Part shown: piece after piece, positions 1-9,570 of the stretch
How positions within the stretch are numbered: the first letter of the stretch is position 1
Layout: every line of letters begins with the position of its first letter
NCBI RefSeq assembly: GCF_001570545.1
Contig: NZ_BBXD01000009.1
Span: 372,001-436,000, forward strand
DNA length: 64,000 nt
Direction: 5' to 3'
DNA from: Herbidospora mongoliensis
Lineage (GTDB): Bacteria > Actinomycetota > Actinomycetes > Streptosporangiales > Streptosporangiaceae
Position numbers and translations under genes: made by a program
Notes under the pieces: model-generated
Database searches by the model: none
What the model was told of the DNA's origin: nothing
The model's input: only the letters and a program-made list of their open reading frames with translations

Positions 1-167
1 GCGCCGTATTGGTAGGCCTCGGTGAGTTCCATCCGGACCGCCCAGATGAGGCTCCTGTCGCCGGTCTCCTCGGCCCGCTGCAGCGCCGTCTCCAGCAGCG
101 TGGTCTTCGATTCGCCGTACGGCAGCGCCTGCGCCCGGTCGATCAGCTCCGCCAGGTCATCGGTCAC
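1..167 (-). CDS. N-terminal part of a helical (TPR-like) protein, cut by window edge
   Basis: About 55 N-terminal residues are visible. The start is GTG at 167, only 5 nt after the HSP90-family stop codon, with a GGAAGGGAG ribosome-binding site lying in the last codons of that gene, so the two are probably one translationally coupled operon. The visible residues (TDDLAELIDRAQAL..., then ETALQRAEETGDRSL) form alternating amphipathic helices like those of tetratricopeptide repeats. The rest is outside the window, so the product cannot be named. A TPR or helical-repeat partner of the chaperone is a guess from context. Confidence 0.55.
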   Translation of the reverse strand, partial: MTDDLAELIDRAQALPYGESKTTLLETALQRAEETGDRSLIWAVRMELTEAYQYG

Positions 168-172
168 CGGGC

Positions 173-1960
173 TCACTCCCTTCCGACGACGGCCCAGTCG
201 AGCAGGCCCAGGAACGACCGGTTGAGGGTGGCGGTGTCGGCCGCCCGCAGGGGATGGTGGCCGTGCAGCAGCGCCATGCCGTAGAGCGCCTCGACGGCGG
301 TCGCGGCCAGCGCCGGATCGGACAGCCGGGTGACCCGGCGTACCAACGGATTGCGGTGGTTCAGCACCAGCTGCGGCTTCTCACCGCCCCCGGCGTCGAG
401 CGCGCCCAGCACGTCGGCCCACATCTCCCCCGCCACCTCGCCGGCCTCCTTGGCCTGCGCGTCGTGGCGGGCGGCCCGGCTGGTCAGATAGAGGGCGGGC
501 AGCGCGGCCGGGTCGAAGTCGCGCAGCACCACCTCGCAGCCCAGCGGGGCCAGCGCGTTGCCGGCGGCGGCGAGGAACCCGCGTACCGCGAGCTCGGCCG
601 CCGGGTCGACGGGGCCCATCCGGGTGGTGAGCTCGGCCGGCTCCAGGCGGGAGAGGCCGTGCCCCGGCTCGATGCGCGACAGCCGCGCGAGGATGTCGCC
701 GTCGTAGACGTAGCCGCCGTTCAGCAGCCCCACGCCCTGGGCCGCGCAGACCCCGGCGAGCTGCCGGAACTCGTCGACGCTCGTGGTGAAGCGTCCGTGC
801 GGGTGCCGGACCCGGAACTGGGCGAGGGTCATCGGCCCCTCGGCGGTCTCGTATTCGAGCCACCGGTCGACCAGCCGCAGCATGTCGTCGTCGTGCAGCG
901 CGAGGGCCTTCACCCCGAGGTGGTGCAGCCGCAGGAAGCCGCGCAGCCGGGCCGGATCGGTGGCGGCCAGCTTCACCAGCCATTCGCGCAGCTGCGCGCC
1001 GAGCGCGTCGCGGGTGTGTTCCAGCAGGTCGTCGTCGTAGAGGGCCTCGCGTGAGGCGGTCGGCCGCAGCTCGGCGGCGTCGACGACGACGCGCACGAAG
1101 AACGCCCATTCGGGCAGCAGCCCGGTCAGCTTCTCCGACAGCAGCATGCCCTTGAGGTAGACGCGGTGCGCGTCCCTGGCCCCCGGGTTGGCCGGATGGG
1201 GCACCACGAACGCCACCCCGGTCAGCCCAGCCTCGGGCACCTCCAGGTCGATCACGTCGAAAGCCGAAAAACCGAAAAGCTCTCTCCCGTACGCCACCAG
1301 CGCCTCCCGCCGCAGCAGCGGACTGGCGTGGCGGACCTGCCAGGGCGCCCCGGCCCCGGAGACCGGGGTGCCGTCGACGGTCACCTCGACGGGCAGCAGC
1401 GAGCCAAAGAGGGCGGCCAATTCGGTTACGGTCCGGCCGGAAGTCCACACGGCCGCGTCCCGGCGGGGACGCAAGGTGACCGTGGTGCCCGGCTCGGATT
1501 TCTGCGAACCGCTCGTGGCGACGTCGTAACTGCCGTCGGACCGCCCGGTCCACAGAACCGTCTGCCCACCGGTCGCCGACCGCGACTCGACGTGGATCTC
1601 GTCGGCCACGAGGAACCCCGACAGCAGCCCGATGCCGAACTGCCCCAGGAACTCGTGCCGCGCGAACCCCAGCTCATCGCGCTTGGACGACCGCCCGATG
1701 GTGGCCAGCAGCGTGTGCACCTCGTCTTCGGTGAGCCCGATGCCGGTGTCGTGCACCCGGATCGCCTCGGGACTCACTTCGACCCAGATGCGCCCGGGGG
1801 CCATCGGATCGCCCGACCGCCGCGCGATGATCGCGTCGCAGGCGTTCTGCAGCAGCTCGCGGACGTAAACACGCGGACTGGAGTAGAGATGCCGGCTGAG
1901 CAGATCGACCACTCCGCGCAGGTCGACCTGAAAGGCCCGGGTCCCTTCGGTGTACGGCAC
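173..1960 (-). CDS. HSP90 family protein (HtpG-like ATP-dependent chaperone)
   Basis: This 595-residue protein has the GHKL ATPase fold of HSP90. The helix ELLQNACDAI (residues 35-44) carries the Asn that coordinates Mg-ATP, DTGIG starts at residue 71, and the lid-region GQFGIGLLSGF lies near 108-118. The middle domain follows (SREALYDDDLL near residue 300). It is somewhat shorter than classical HtpG and its C-terminal region is divergent, as in the separate actinobacterial HSP90-family group. The expected role is ATP-dependent cytoplasmic protein folding or remodelling. The start is GTG at 1960; no other start fits the conserved N-terminus better. The downstream partial gene follows within 5 nt. 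Confidence 0.88.
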   Translation of the reverse strand: MPYTEGTRAFQVDLRGVVDLLSRHLYSSPRVYVRELLQNACDAIIARRSGDPMAPGRIWVEVSPEAIRVHDTGIGLTEDEVHTLLATIGRSSKRDELGFARHEFLGQFGIGLLSGFLVADEIHVESRSATGGQTVLWTGRSDGSYDVATSGSQKSEPGTTVTLRPRRDAAVWTSGRTVTELAALFGSLLPVEVTVDGTPVSGAGAPWQVRHASPLLRREALVAYGRELFGFSAFDVIDLEVPEAGLTGVAFVVPHPANPGARDAHRVYLKGMLLSEKLTGLLPEWAFFVRVVVDAAELRPTASREALYDDDLLEHTRDALGAQLREWLVKLAATDPARLRGFLRLHHLGVKALALHDDDMLRLVDRWLEYETAEGPMTLAQFRVRHPHGRFTTSVDEFRQLAGVCAAQGVGLLNGGYVYDGDILARLSRIEPGHGLSRLEPAELTTRMGPVDPAAELAVRGFLAAAGNALAPLGCEVVLRDFDPAALPALYLTSRAARHDAQAKEAGEVAGEMWADVLGALDAGGGEKPQLVLNHRNPLVRRVTRLSDPALAATAVEALYGMALLHGHHPLRAADTATLNRSFLGLLDWAVVGRE

Positions 1961-1981
1961 GCCAAGACCCTATCGAGCTTT

Positions 1982-2800
1982 TTACTGCAGAAAATCCCGC
2001 AAATGGGAGTTCAAGACACCACAACCCAGGTAATTGCGGACGGTATGAAAGTCCAGCCAGTCAATGTTGCACTGGTAGTCACGTTCCACACCGGAGAACA
2101 CCGGACGTAACTCCGTGGGAATGGCCGCGATGTCATCTTTGTCGGCGATGTTGATCCACCGCCTCACCCCCGGCGGCCGCGCCCCCATCCCGGCGACCGG
2201 CAGCGGCGCCAGCCGCTCGAACACCACGTTCCGCATCCCCAGCGGCGACCCGAGCGTCACCAGCAGGTCGGCCCGGAGATCGGCGTGCGCCCAGAACGCC
2301 TCGTACGTCACCACGCTCCCCAGCGAGTGCGCGATCACCACGCGAGGCTTGCGCCGCCGGATCACCGCCGCCACCGCGTCCCGCGACTGGGTGCGCGGCG
2401 CCCCGCCGCCCAGATAGGTCGCGACCTCCGGGCAGAAGTCTTCAGCGAACTTGAGCGCCCCGTCGCCGAGCCGGTCGAGCAGCCACGACGCCAGGCGGTG
2501 GACGACGGCGGTCAGGGTCTCCCCCGCCGCAGCGGCGATCCGCCGGTCTTCGAGCTGGCGCATCCAGTCGGTGAAGACCATCTTCTCCGGCGGCGCCATC
2601 TTCTTCGGCGGCTGCGGGGTGCCTTTACGCAGGTGGTGGGCGTAGTAGGCGACTTCGACGACCGGACCGGTCTTCACCCCGCCGTCGGCGAAATAGCGGT
2701 TCCATTTGGCCCGCATCAGCTCCGCCGCCTTGGCCGGGGAGCCGTCGCCCTGCTCGAAGTACTTGTACTTCCCGATGCCGTGCACACCGACGATCGTCAC
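1982..2800 (-). CDS. Alpha/beta hydrolase-fold protein of unknown substrate
   Basis: A 272-residue protein opens with VGVHGIG, the oxyanion-loop strand of lipase-like alpha/beta hydrolases. It has the nucleophile elbow A-H-S-L-G-S with Ser159, followed by LLVTLGSPLG, and a C-terminal D and H (NIADKDD; WLDFHTVRNYL) that could complete a triad. No signal peptide is seen, so it is probably cytoplasmic. The start is GTG at 2800. It lies 21 nt upstream of the HSP90-family gene on the same strand. Serine esterase or lipase activity is likely from the family; the substrate is not recognisable. Confidence 0.7.
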   Translation of the reverse strand: MTIVGVHGIGKYKYFEQGDGSPAKAAELMRAKWNRYFADGGVKTGPVVEVAYYAHHLRKGTPQPPKKMAPPEKMVFTDWMRQLEDRRIAAAAGETLTAVVHRLASWLLDRLGDGALKFAEDFCPEVATYLGGGAPRTQSRDAVAAVIRRRKPRVVIAHSLGSVVTYEAFWAHADLRADLLVTLGSPLGMRNVVFERLAPLPVAGMGARPPGVRRWINIADKDDIAAIPTELRPVFSGVERDYQCNIDWLDFHTVRNYLGCGVLNSHLRDFLQ

Positions 2801-2850
2801 CCGCCAACAGTGCCGGAAAAATGCGTTGATCGCACAAGTAATCTGGAGCC

Positions 2851-3246
2851 ATGACCGAGATTCCGGAGGCCGAGCTCAGCTGGCGGTTCTCGCGTTCCTC
2901 CGGGCCGGGCGGCCAGGGCGTGAACACGACCGACAGCCGGGTGGAGCTCAGCTTCGACCTTGCCAACACCGAGATCCTGACCGACGTACAGAAGGAACGC
3001 GCCTTCACCCGGCTGGCCAACCGGCTGGTCGACGGTGTGCTGACGATCAGCGCGCAGGAGTTCCGCTCCCAGCTCCGCAACCGCGACGCCGCGCGGGCCC
3101 GCCTGCACGCGCTGCTGCGCGAGGCGATCGCGCCGCCCGCGAAGAAGCGACGCCCGACCAAGCCCTCGAAGGGCCAGGTGGAGCGCCGCCTGCAGAACAA
3201 GAAGCGCCGCTCCGACGTGAAGAAGCTGCGCCGCGACGTCTCCTAG
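2851..3246 (+). CDS. arfB: Alternative ribosome-rescue factor ArfB-like (peptidyl-tRNA hydrolase)
   Basis: A 131-residue protein with the class I release-factor GGQ motif (GPGGQ at residues 18-22) followed by GVNTTDSRVEL. The tail is very basic (KKRRPTKPSK, NKKRRSDVKK), as used by ArfB/YaeJ to enter the empty mRNA channel of stalled ribosomes. It lacks the stop-codon recognition domain of RF1/RF2, so hydrolysis of peptidyl-tRNA on stalled ribosomes is the expected role. It is divergent from the hydrolase gene upstream and overlaps the next gene (minus strand) by 4 nt at the 3' ends. Confidence 0.9.
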   Translation: MTEIPEAELSWRFSRSSGPGGQGVNTTDSRVELSFDLANTEILTDVQKERAFTRLANRLVDGVLTISAQEFRSQLRNRDAARARLHALLREAIAPPAKKRRPTKPSKGQVERRLQNKKRRSDVKKLRRDVS

Positions 3247-3857
3247 CGCTCGGTCCGGTCCTGCATCTCCCAGACGTGGTCGAGCACGTGCCAGATGATC
3301 CGCCGGGAGGCGTAGCGGATCGGCCACTTGTAGTCGTCGCCGTTCAGCGGCCTTGACACCACCTCCAGGAGCCTCGGCCGCAGCTCGGCGATCTCCGCCG
3401 CCTTGACGCTGACGTCGAGTTTGCGGGCGTAGGCCCGTTGGGCCTCGACGACGTGGGCGACCATCTTGTCGCGGTCGCGCCCGCCGCCCCGCGGCCCCTT
3501 GCGCAGCTCCTCCGGGGTGATCCCGACGACCTCGTCGAAGACCTCCCACGCCGCCTTCATCAGCGCGGCGTTCTTGACGGCCTCGGCCGCGCCCCAGGGC
3601 TCCTCGTCGAGGACGGCGGGCAGGGCGGGCGCGCCGTAGTCGGTCGTCGCGTTGCCGGTGATCTTCTCGGCGATCCGGACCTCGTCCGGCTCGAACACCA
3701 GCCCGGCCCGGTCGGCGACCACGCGGTAGCGCTCCTCGTAGGACAGGAGCGCCTCGACCGCGTCTTCCTCGGTCTTGGCCGAGCGGCTCCAGCCCGGCCA
3801 GTCGACCGAGTTGGCGAAGACCCTCTTCTTCCCGAGCTCCAGGTAGATCGTGTGCAT
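3243..3857 (-). CDS. Conserved hypothetical protein, HicB-like N-terminus and DinB-like C-terminus
   Basis: About 204 residues from ATG 3857 (MHTIYLELGK). A longer frame reaches 3887, but the shorter start begins at the first beta strand and follows a GGTGGTGAG stretch. The N-terminus (YLELGKKRVFANSVDWPGW) resembles HicB or antitoxin-like folds. The C-terminal half is helical and ends WHVLDHVWEMQDR, reminiscent of the DinB/YfiT four-helix bundle. No catalytic motif is clear. The 3' end overlaps arfB by 4 nt. Function unknown; the two-domain reading is only suggestive. Confidence 0.6.
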   Translation of the reverse strand: MHTIYLELGKKRVFANSVDWPGWSRSAKTEEDAVEALLSYEERYRVVADRAGLVFEPDEVRIAEKITGNATTDYGAPALPAVLDEEPWGAAEAVKNAALMKAAWEVFDEVVGITPEELRKGPRGGGRDRDKMVAHVVEAQRAYARKLDVSVKAAEIAELRPRLLEVVSRPLNGDDYKWPIRYASRRIIWHVLDHVWEMQDRTER

Positions 3858-3897
3858 GCTCACCACCCTGGCACTCATACCTGCCAAAACCTGGCAA

Positions 3898-4677
3898 CTA
3901 CACCATGTCGATCAGGTCGGCGACCGAGTTCACCACCTGCGACGGGCGGTAGGGCCAGCGGTCGATCTGGTCGGCCTTGGCGACGCCGGTCAGCACCAGG
4001 ATCGTGTGCAGGCCGGCCTCCATGCCGCAGACGACGTCGGTGTCCATGCGGTCGCCGATCATCGCGGTCGACTCGCTGTGGGCGTCGATGCGGTTGAGGG
4101 CGCTGCGCATCATCATCGGGTTGGGCTTGCCGACGAAGTAGGGATCGACGCCGGTCGCCTTGGTGATCATCGCGGCGACCGCCCCGCAGGCCGGCAGGTT
4201 GCCCTCGTGGGAGGGGCCGACGGCGTCGGGGTTGGTGGCGATGAAACGGGCGCCGTTCTCGATCAGCCGGATCGCCCGCGTTATGTGGGAGAAGCTGTAG
4301 GTGCGGGTCTCGCCGAGCACGACGTAGTCGGGGTTCAGGTCGGTCAGGTAGTAGCCGGCGTCGTGGAGCGCGGTGGTCAGGCCCGATTCGCCGATCACAT
4401 AGGCGCTGCCCTCGGGGCGCTGGCCCGCCAAAAAGTCGGCGGTGGCCAGCGCGGAGGTCCAGATCGCTTCCGGCGGCACCTCCAGACCGGCCGACCTGAG
4501 CCGGACCGACAGGTCGCGCGGGGTGTAGATCGAGTTGTTGGTGAGCACGAGGAACCGTTTCCCCGACGAGCTCAGCCGTTTGATGAACTCATCGGCCCCC
4601 GGGACGGGTTGCCCCTCGTGGACCAGGACGCCGTCCATGTCGGACAGCCAGCATTCAATAGGCCTGCGCTCGCTCAT
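3898..4677 (-). CDS. HAD-IIA family hydrolase (NagD-like phosphatase)
   Basis: A 259-residue HAD-superfamily phosphatase. The nucleophile motif is SDMDGVLV with Asp13 and Asp15, the motif II Thr is in VLTNNS, the motif III Lys in FVGKPNP, and motif IV is IGDRMDTD. The C2-type cap between motifs places it in subclass IIA (NagD, AraL, pyridoxal/phosphoglycolate phosphatases). ATG 4677 ([10 protein letters not shown]) is preferred over the in-frame ATG at 4689 because the fold starts directly after it. It is divergently transcribed from the LLM oxidoreductase across a perfect inverted repeat. The substrate is unknown. Confidence 0.88.
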   Translation of the reverse strand: MSERRPIECWLSDMDGVLVHEGQPVPGADEFIKRLSSSGKRFLVLTNNSIYTPRDLSVRLRSAGLEVPPEAIWTSALATADFLAGQRPEGSAYVIGESGLTTALHDAGYYLTDLNPDYVVLGETRTYSFSHITRAIRLIENGARFIATNPDAVGPSHEGNLPACGAVAAMITKATGVDPYFVGKPNPMMMRSALNRIDAHSESTAMIGDRMDTDVVCGMEAGLHTILVLTGVAKADQIDRWPYRPSQVVNSVADLIDMV

Positions 4678-4700
4678 GGGGCTAAGCATCGCAGAAGGAA

Positions 4701-4725
4701 ATAACCGGAGTAAGACTCCGGTTAT
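4701..4725. promoter_or_regulatory. Perfect 10-bp inverted repeat, candidate operator between divergent genes
   Basis: ATAACCGGAG, a 5-nt centre TAAGA, then CTCCGGTTAT. It lies between the HAD phosphatase (minus, start 4677) and the LLM oxidoreductase (plus, start 4728 or 4752). The two-fold symmetry and position fit a dimeric repressor or MerR-type operator. An RNA hairpin is the alternative, but no T-run follows on either strand. Confidence 0.5.
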
Positions 4726-4727
4726 AC

Positions 4728-5753
4728 GTGTTCGTGGACAATATTCGTGGGGTGGCCCGCGGGACGGCCGAGGTCCCGCTGTCGGTTCTGGAACTCGCGA
4801 CCGTCGGCGACGGGATCACGCCCACCGAGGCGCTGCGCGGGGCGACCGACCTGGCGAAGAAGACCGAGGCGTGGGGCTTCCACCGCATCTGGGTCGCCGA
4901 GCACCATGGCATGCCGGGTGTGGCGAGCTCCTCCCCCGCCGTGCTGATCGCCCACTTGGCGGCGGCGACCGAGCGGATCAGGATCGGCTCCGGCGGCGTG
5001 ATGCTGCCCAACCACGCGCCGCTGGTGGTGGCCGAGCAGTTCGGCACGCTGGAGGCGCTGCACCCGGGCCGCATCGACCTGGGGCTCGGCCGGGCGCCGG
5101 GCACCGACATGGCCACCGCGCACGCCCTGCGCCGTAGCGCCGAGGTCGACCCCGACGAGTTCCCGCAGGCCGTGGGCGAGCTGACCGCCTTCCTCGACGG
5201 GACCTTCCCCCGGATCCAGGCGATCCCGCGCGGGCCGCAGCGCCCGCCGATCTGGCTGCTCGGGTCGAGCGGCTTCTCGGCCAAGCTGGCGGGGCTGCTC
5301 GGGCTGCCGTTCGCGTTCGCGCACCACTTCAGCGCGGCCAACACCGAACCGGCGCTGGAGATCTACCGCACCTCGTTCCGCCCGTCGGAGGTGCTCACCG
5401 AGCCCTACGCGATGCTCGGCGTCTCGGCGCTGGCCGCGGAGACCGAGGAGGAGGCACGCCGCCAGGCGCTGCCCGGCGCGCTCTCGTTCCTGAAGCTGCG
5501 GTTCGGCACACCCGGCCCGTTCCCGACGCCCGAGGAGGCCGCCGCGTACGAGTTCAGCCCGATGGAGGCCGAGTTCGTCCGCGACCGCCTGGCGAATGTC
5601 GCCCTCGGCACCCCCGACCAGGTCAGAGCCGACCTCGACGAGCTGCGCAAGCGCACCGACGCGGACGAGCTGATGATCACCACGATGGTCCACGGCACCC
5701 AGACCCGTATCCGCTCCTACGAGCTCATCGCGCAGGCCTACGGGCTCATTTAG
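4728..5753 (+). CDS. LLM class flavin-dependent oxidoreductase (luciferase-like)
   Basis: A 341-residue luciferase-like TIM-barrel monooxygenase. Family hallmarks include LSVLELA at the first strand, [43 protein letters not shown] and [14 protein letters not shown]. Members use reduced FMN (or F420) to oxidise small molecules; the substrate cannot be read from sequence. The start is GTG 4728, directly after the inverted repeat. GTG 4752 is a credible alternative that places the start closer to the conserved first strand. Neither has a clear ribosome-binding site. The 3' end overlaps the convergent LLM gene by 8 nt. Confidence 0.9.
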   Translation: MFVDNIRGVARGTAEVPLSVLELATVGDGITPTEALRGATDLAKKTEAWGFHRIWVAEHHGMPGVASSSPAVLIAHLAAATERIRIGSGGVMLPNHAPLVVAEQFGTLEALHPGRIDLGLGRAPGTDMATAHALRRSAEVDPDEFPQAVGELTAFLDGTFPRIQAIPRGPQRPPIWLLGSSGFSAKLAGLLGLPFAFAHHFSAANTEPALEIYRTSFRPSEVLTEPYAMLGVSALAAETEEEARRQALPGALSFLKLRFGTPGPFPTPEEAAAYEFSPMEAEFVRDRLANVALGTPDQVRADLDELRKRTDADELMITTMVHGTQTRIRSYELIAQAYGLI

Positions 5754-6639
5754 GCGCGAGCTTCTCCATCGCCTCCTCGGCCACGGCCAGGGAGGCGGCC
5801 GGGTCGGCGTCGGGGGCGCCGAAGGCGGGGTTGAAGTTGAGGTCGTGGAAGATCTCGGTCATGCCCTGGGCCGCGAGCGCCTCGACGTCCTCCCGGATCT
5901 TCTCGTAGGGGCCGGCGAGCAGCCGGGAGGCGTCCTCGCCGGGCGCGGTGACGCCCCGGCAGACGAAGCGCAGCGCCGACGGGTCGCGGCCGGCCTCCTC
6001 GGCCGCCTCCTTGATCGTGGCGATCATGGCCGGGAGGTCCTCGGTGAGCATCCGGCTGGAGCTGATCCAGCCGTCGGCCAGCCGCCCGGCGCGGCGCAGC
6101 GCGGCGGGCGCCCCGCCGCCGAGCAGGATCGGCGGCGGCGTCTCCGGCTTGGGCTCCTGGCGGGAGGGCACCACGTCGTAGAACTCGCCGTGGTGCTCGA
6201 TCACGTCGTCGGTCCAGAACCTCTTGAGAAGCGCGAGGTATTCGTCGGCGCGCTTGCCCCGGCGTTCCAGCGGCACCTTGGAGGCGATGAACTCCTCCTC
6301 CATCCAGCCGAGCCCGAGCCCGGCGTCGAGCCGCCCGGCGCTGACCGCCTGGAGCGTGGCCAGCTGCTTGCCCAGCAGCGCGGGCGAGAAGAACGGCAGG
6401 TTCAGCACGGCCACGCCGAGCCGGATCCGCGAGGTCAGCGCCGCGACGTACGCGAGCGACACGATCGGGTCCTGCACGCTGCGGTAGACCGCGCCGATGT
6501 CGGTCCCCGCCGGATGCAGCAACCGCTGGAACGTCCAGACCTCGTGGTAGCCGAGTTCCTCGGCGCGGGTCGCCACCCGGGCCATGATCTGGGGCGTCGC
6601 CCACGTGCCCGAGACGGGCACACCGAAGCCGATTCTCAT
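5746..6639 (-). CDS. LLM class oxidoreductase, probably F420-dependent
   Basis: A 297-residue luciferase-like protein starting [11 protein letters not shown]. Motifs include [37 protein letters not shown] and [19 protein letters not shown], the pattern of the F420-dependent LLM families of actinobacteria. ATG 6639 is chosen: the frame continues upstream only as shadow of the neighbouring phosphotransferase gene. The expected chemistry is hydride transfer from F420H2 or a flavin; the substrate is unknown. It is divergent from the phosphotransferase 25 nt away and convergent with the other LLM gene. Confidence 0.88.
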   Translation of the reverse strand: MRIGFGVPVSGTWATPQIMARVATRAEELGYHEVWTFQRLLHPAGTDIGAVYRSVQDPIVSLAYVAALTSRIRLGVAVLNLPFFSPALLGKQLATLQAVSAGRLDAGLGLGWMEEEFIASKVPLERRGKRADEYLALLKRFWTDDVIEHHGEFYDVVPSRQEPKPETPPPILLGGGAPAALRRAGRLADGWISSSRMLTEDLPAMIATIKEAAEEAGRDPSALRFVCRGVTAPGEDASRLLAGPYEKIREDVEALAAQGMTEIFHDLNFNPAFGAPDADPAASLAVAEEAMEKLAPK

Positions 6640-6664
6640 GTACGCGACCTTATAGATTGTCCGC

Positions 6665-7495
6665 GTGCCCCTCCTGGACGACCCGCTGCTCGACGACCTG
6701 ATCCGCCACGTGGGCGACGGGCCGGTGACCGTCCTGAAGAACACCAAGGTGCTCGTCGTCCGGGTCGGCAACGTCGTGGTGAAGGCACACCCGCCGGAGA
6801 CCGACGAGGCCGACCTGCGGGCCCGGCTCGCCGTGCCGCTCCCCGACGACCTGATGCTGAGCGCGCTGTCCCTCGACCGGATCGGCGACCGGCTCGTCTC
6901 GGTGTGGCCCGCCGGGCGCCCGCTCACCCCCGACGACCTCGACGAGGCGCCGTGGGAGCGGGCCGGGGAGCTGCTGGCCGAGCTGCACCGTCAGCCGGTG
7001 CCCGACGGTGTGCCGATGCAGGCCGGCCCGTCCCGGGTGACGAACGCGGTCGGCAGGCTGATGCCCGGTGACATTCCCGTACTGGCTTATCCGGCCCTCG
7101 ACCTGACCCAGCGGCGGCGTCTGCTGACCCATGGCGACTTCCACTTGGGGCAGCTCGTGAAGTACGGCGGGCGGTGGGTCCTCATCGACCCCGACGACCT
7201 CGGCTGGGGCGACCCCGTGTGGGATCTGGCCCGTCCGGCCGCGTGGTTCGCCAGCGGGATCCTCGACCCCGGCTCGTGGGATCAGCTGACACGTTCCTAC
7301 CTGCGGGCCGGCGGCACCGCCGTCTCCGGCGACGACATGTGGCGGGAACTCGACGGGCCCGCCCGCGCGTTGACCGTCCAGTTGGCGGCCGTCGCGGTGG
7401 CCAATGCCCGCGAAGACGGCGTTCCGCTTGACGACGCGGCGGCGGCTCTGATGTCCTCCTGCGAGAGGATCCTGGCCGTACCGCCGCTGTCCTAG
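6665..7495 (+). CDS. Aminoglycoside phosphotransferase-fold (APH) protein
   Basis: A 276-residue kinase-like protein. The Brenner motif LTHGDFHLGQL (near residue 157) supplies the catalytic Asp, and LIDPDDLGWGDPVWDLA supplies the metal-binding Asp. The N-lobe has VVVKAHPP as a possible ATP-contact lysine strand. Despite the family name, most chromosomal members act on metabolites rather than antibiotics, so resistance should not be assumed. The start is GTG 6665. A zinc-ribbon gene follows 36 nt downstream on the same strand. Confidence 0.8.
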   Translation: MPLLDDPLLDDLIRHVGDGPVTVLKNTKVLVVRVGNVVVKAHPPETDEADLRARLAVPLPDDLMLSALSLDRIGDRLVSVWPAGRPLTPDDLDEAPWERAGELLAELHRQPVPDGVPMQAGPSRVTNAVGRLMPGDIPVLAYPALDLTQRRRLLTHGDFHLGQLVKYGGRWVLIDPDDLGWGDPVWDLARPAAWFASGILDPGSWDQLTRSYLRAGGTAVSGDDMWRELDGPARALTVQLAAVAVANAREDGVPLDDAAAALMSSCERILAVPPLS

Positions 7496-7531
7496 AGTGA
7501 ACGGTGCACGTCACATAAGGAGATGAACCTC

Positions 7532-7816
7532 ATGCAGTGTCCTAAGTGCAGAGGCAACATGCGGACCCTCGACCGCAACGGTGTCCACATCGAGCAGTGT
7601 GACAACTGCCGTGGCATCTTCCTCGACTACGGCGAGCTCGAGTCCCTGAGCCGCATGGAGAACCAGTGGGCCCAGCAGCACCACGCCGCGCCCCCGCCCC
7701 CGCCGCCGCCCGCTTACGGGGCTCCCGCTCACGGCCCTGCCTGGGGAGCCGGCCACCATGGCGGCCACTACGGCCACCGCCGCAACAGCTGGGTGGGCAT
7801 GCTCTTCTCCAGCTAG
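7532..7816 (+). CDS. Small zf-TFIIB-type zinc-ribbon protein
   Basis: A 94-residue protein starting MQCPKCRGNM and containing EQCDNCRGIFLDYGELE. This gives two CxxC pairs that form the zf-TFIIB zinc ribbon. A proline-rich linker (AAPPPPPPPAYG) and a Gly/His-rich tail (GAGHHGGHYGHRR) follow. ATG 7532 is preferred because AAGGAG at 7517-7522 lies 9 nt upstream, while the ATG at 7523 touches the Shine-Dalgarno. Function is unknown; nucleic acid or protein binding is plausible. A strong terminator follows. Confidence 0.85.
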   Translation: MQCPKCRGNMRTLDRNGVHIEQCDNCRGIFLDYGELESLSRMENQWAQQHHAAPPPPPPPAYGAPAHGPAWGAGHHGGHYGHRRNSWVGMLFSS

Positions 7817-7826
7817 ACCACACGTC

Positions 7827-7865
7827 CGACGAGCCGCGCCCCTGCGACAGGGGCGCGGCTCGTCG
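7827..7865. terminator. Bidirectional intrinsic terminator hairpin
   Basis: A perfect 18-bp GC-rich stem (arms 7827-7844 and 7848-7865) with a CGA loop. It sits exactly between the convergent ends of the zinc-ribbon gene (7816) and the ABC-F gene (7869). Position and symmetry suggest it terminates both transcripts. There is no strong T-tract, as is common in high-GC actinomycetes. Confidence 0.85.
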
Positions 7866-7868
7866 CCG

Positions 7869-9437
<1,569 letters not shown>

Positions 9438-9570
9438 GGCGCGTCAACTCCAGAGGTCATGTGTCAGTGAGGAACGGACATGAGCTCTAGAGCTTCAACG
9501 GATCTCCCGAAGGCAGGCGATGTGACTCATCCACGTTAGATGACCTGGTCACCAGCCTTCAAACGGTTTT

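Noticed and set aside
1166-2110. 314-codon plus-strand frame opposite the HSP90-family gene
   Set aside because: Antisense shadow; the minus-strand frame has full GHKL motifs through this interval.
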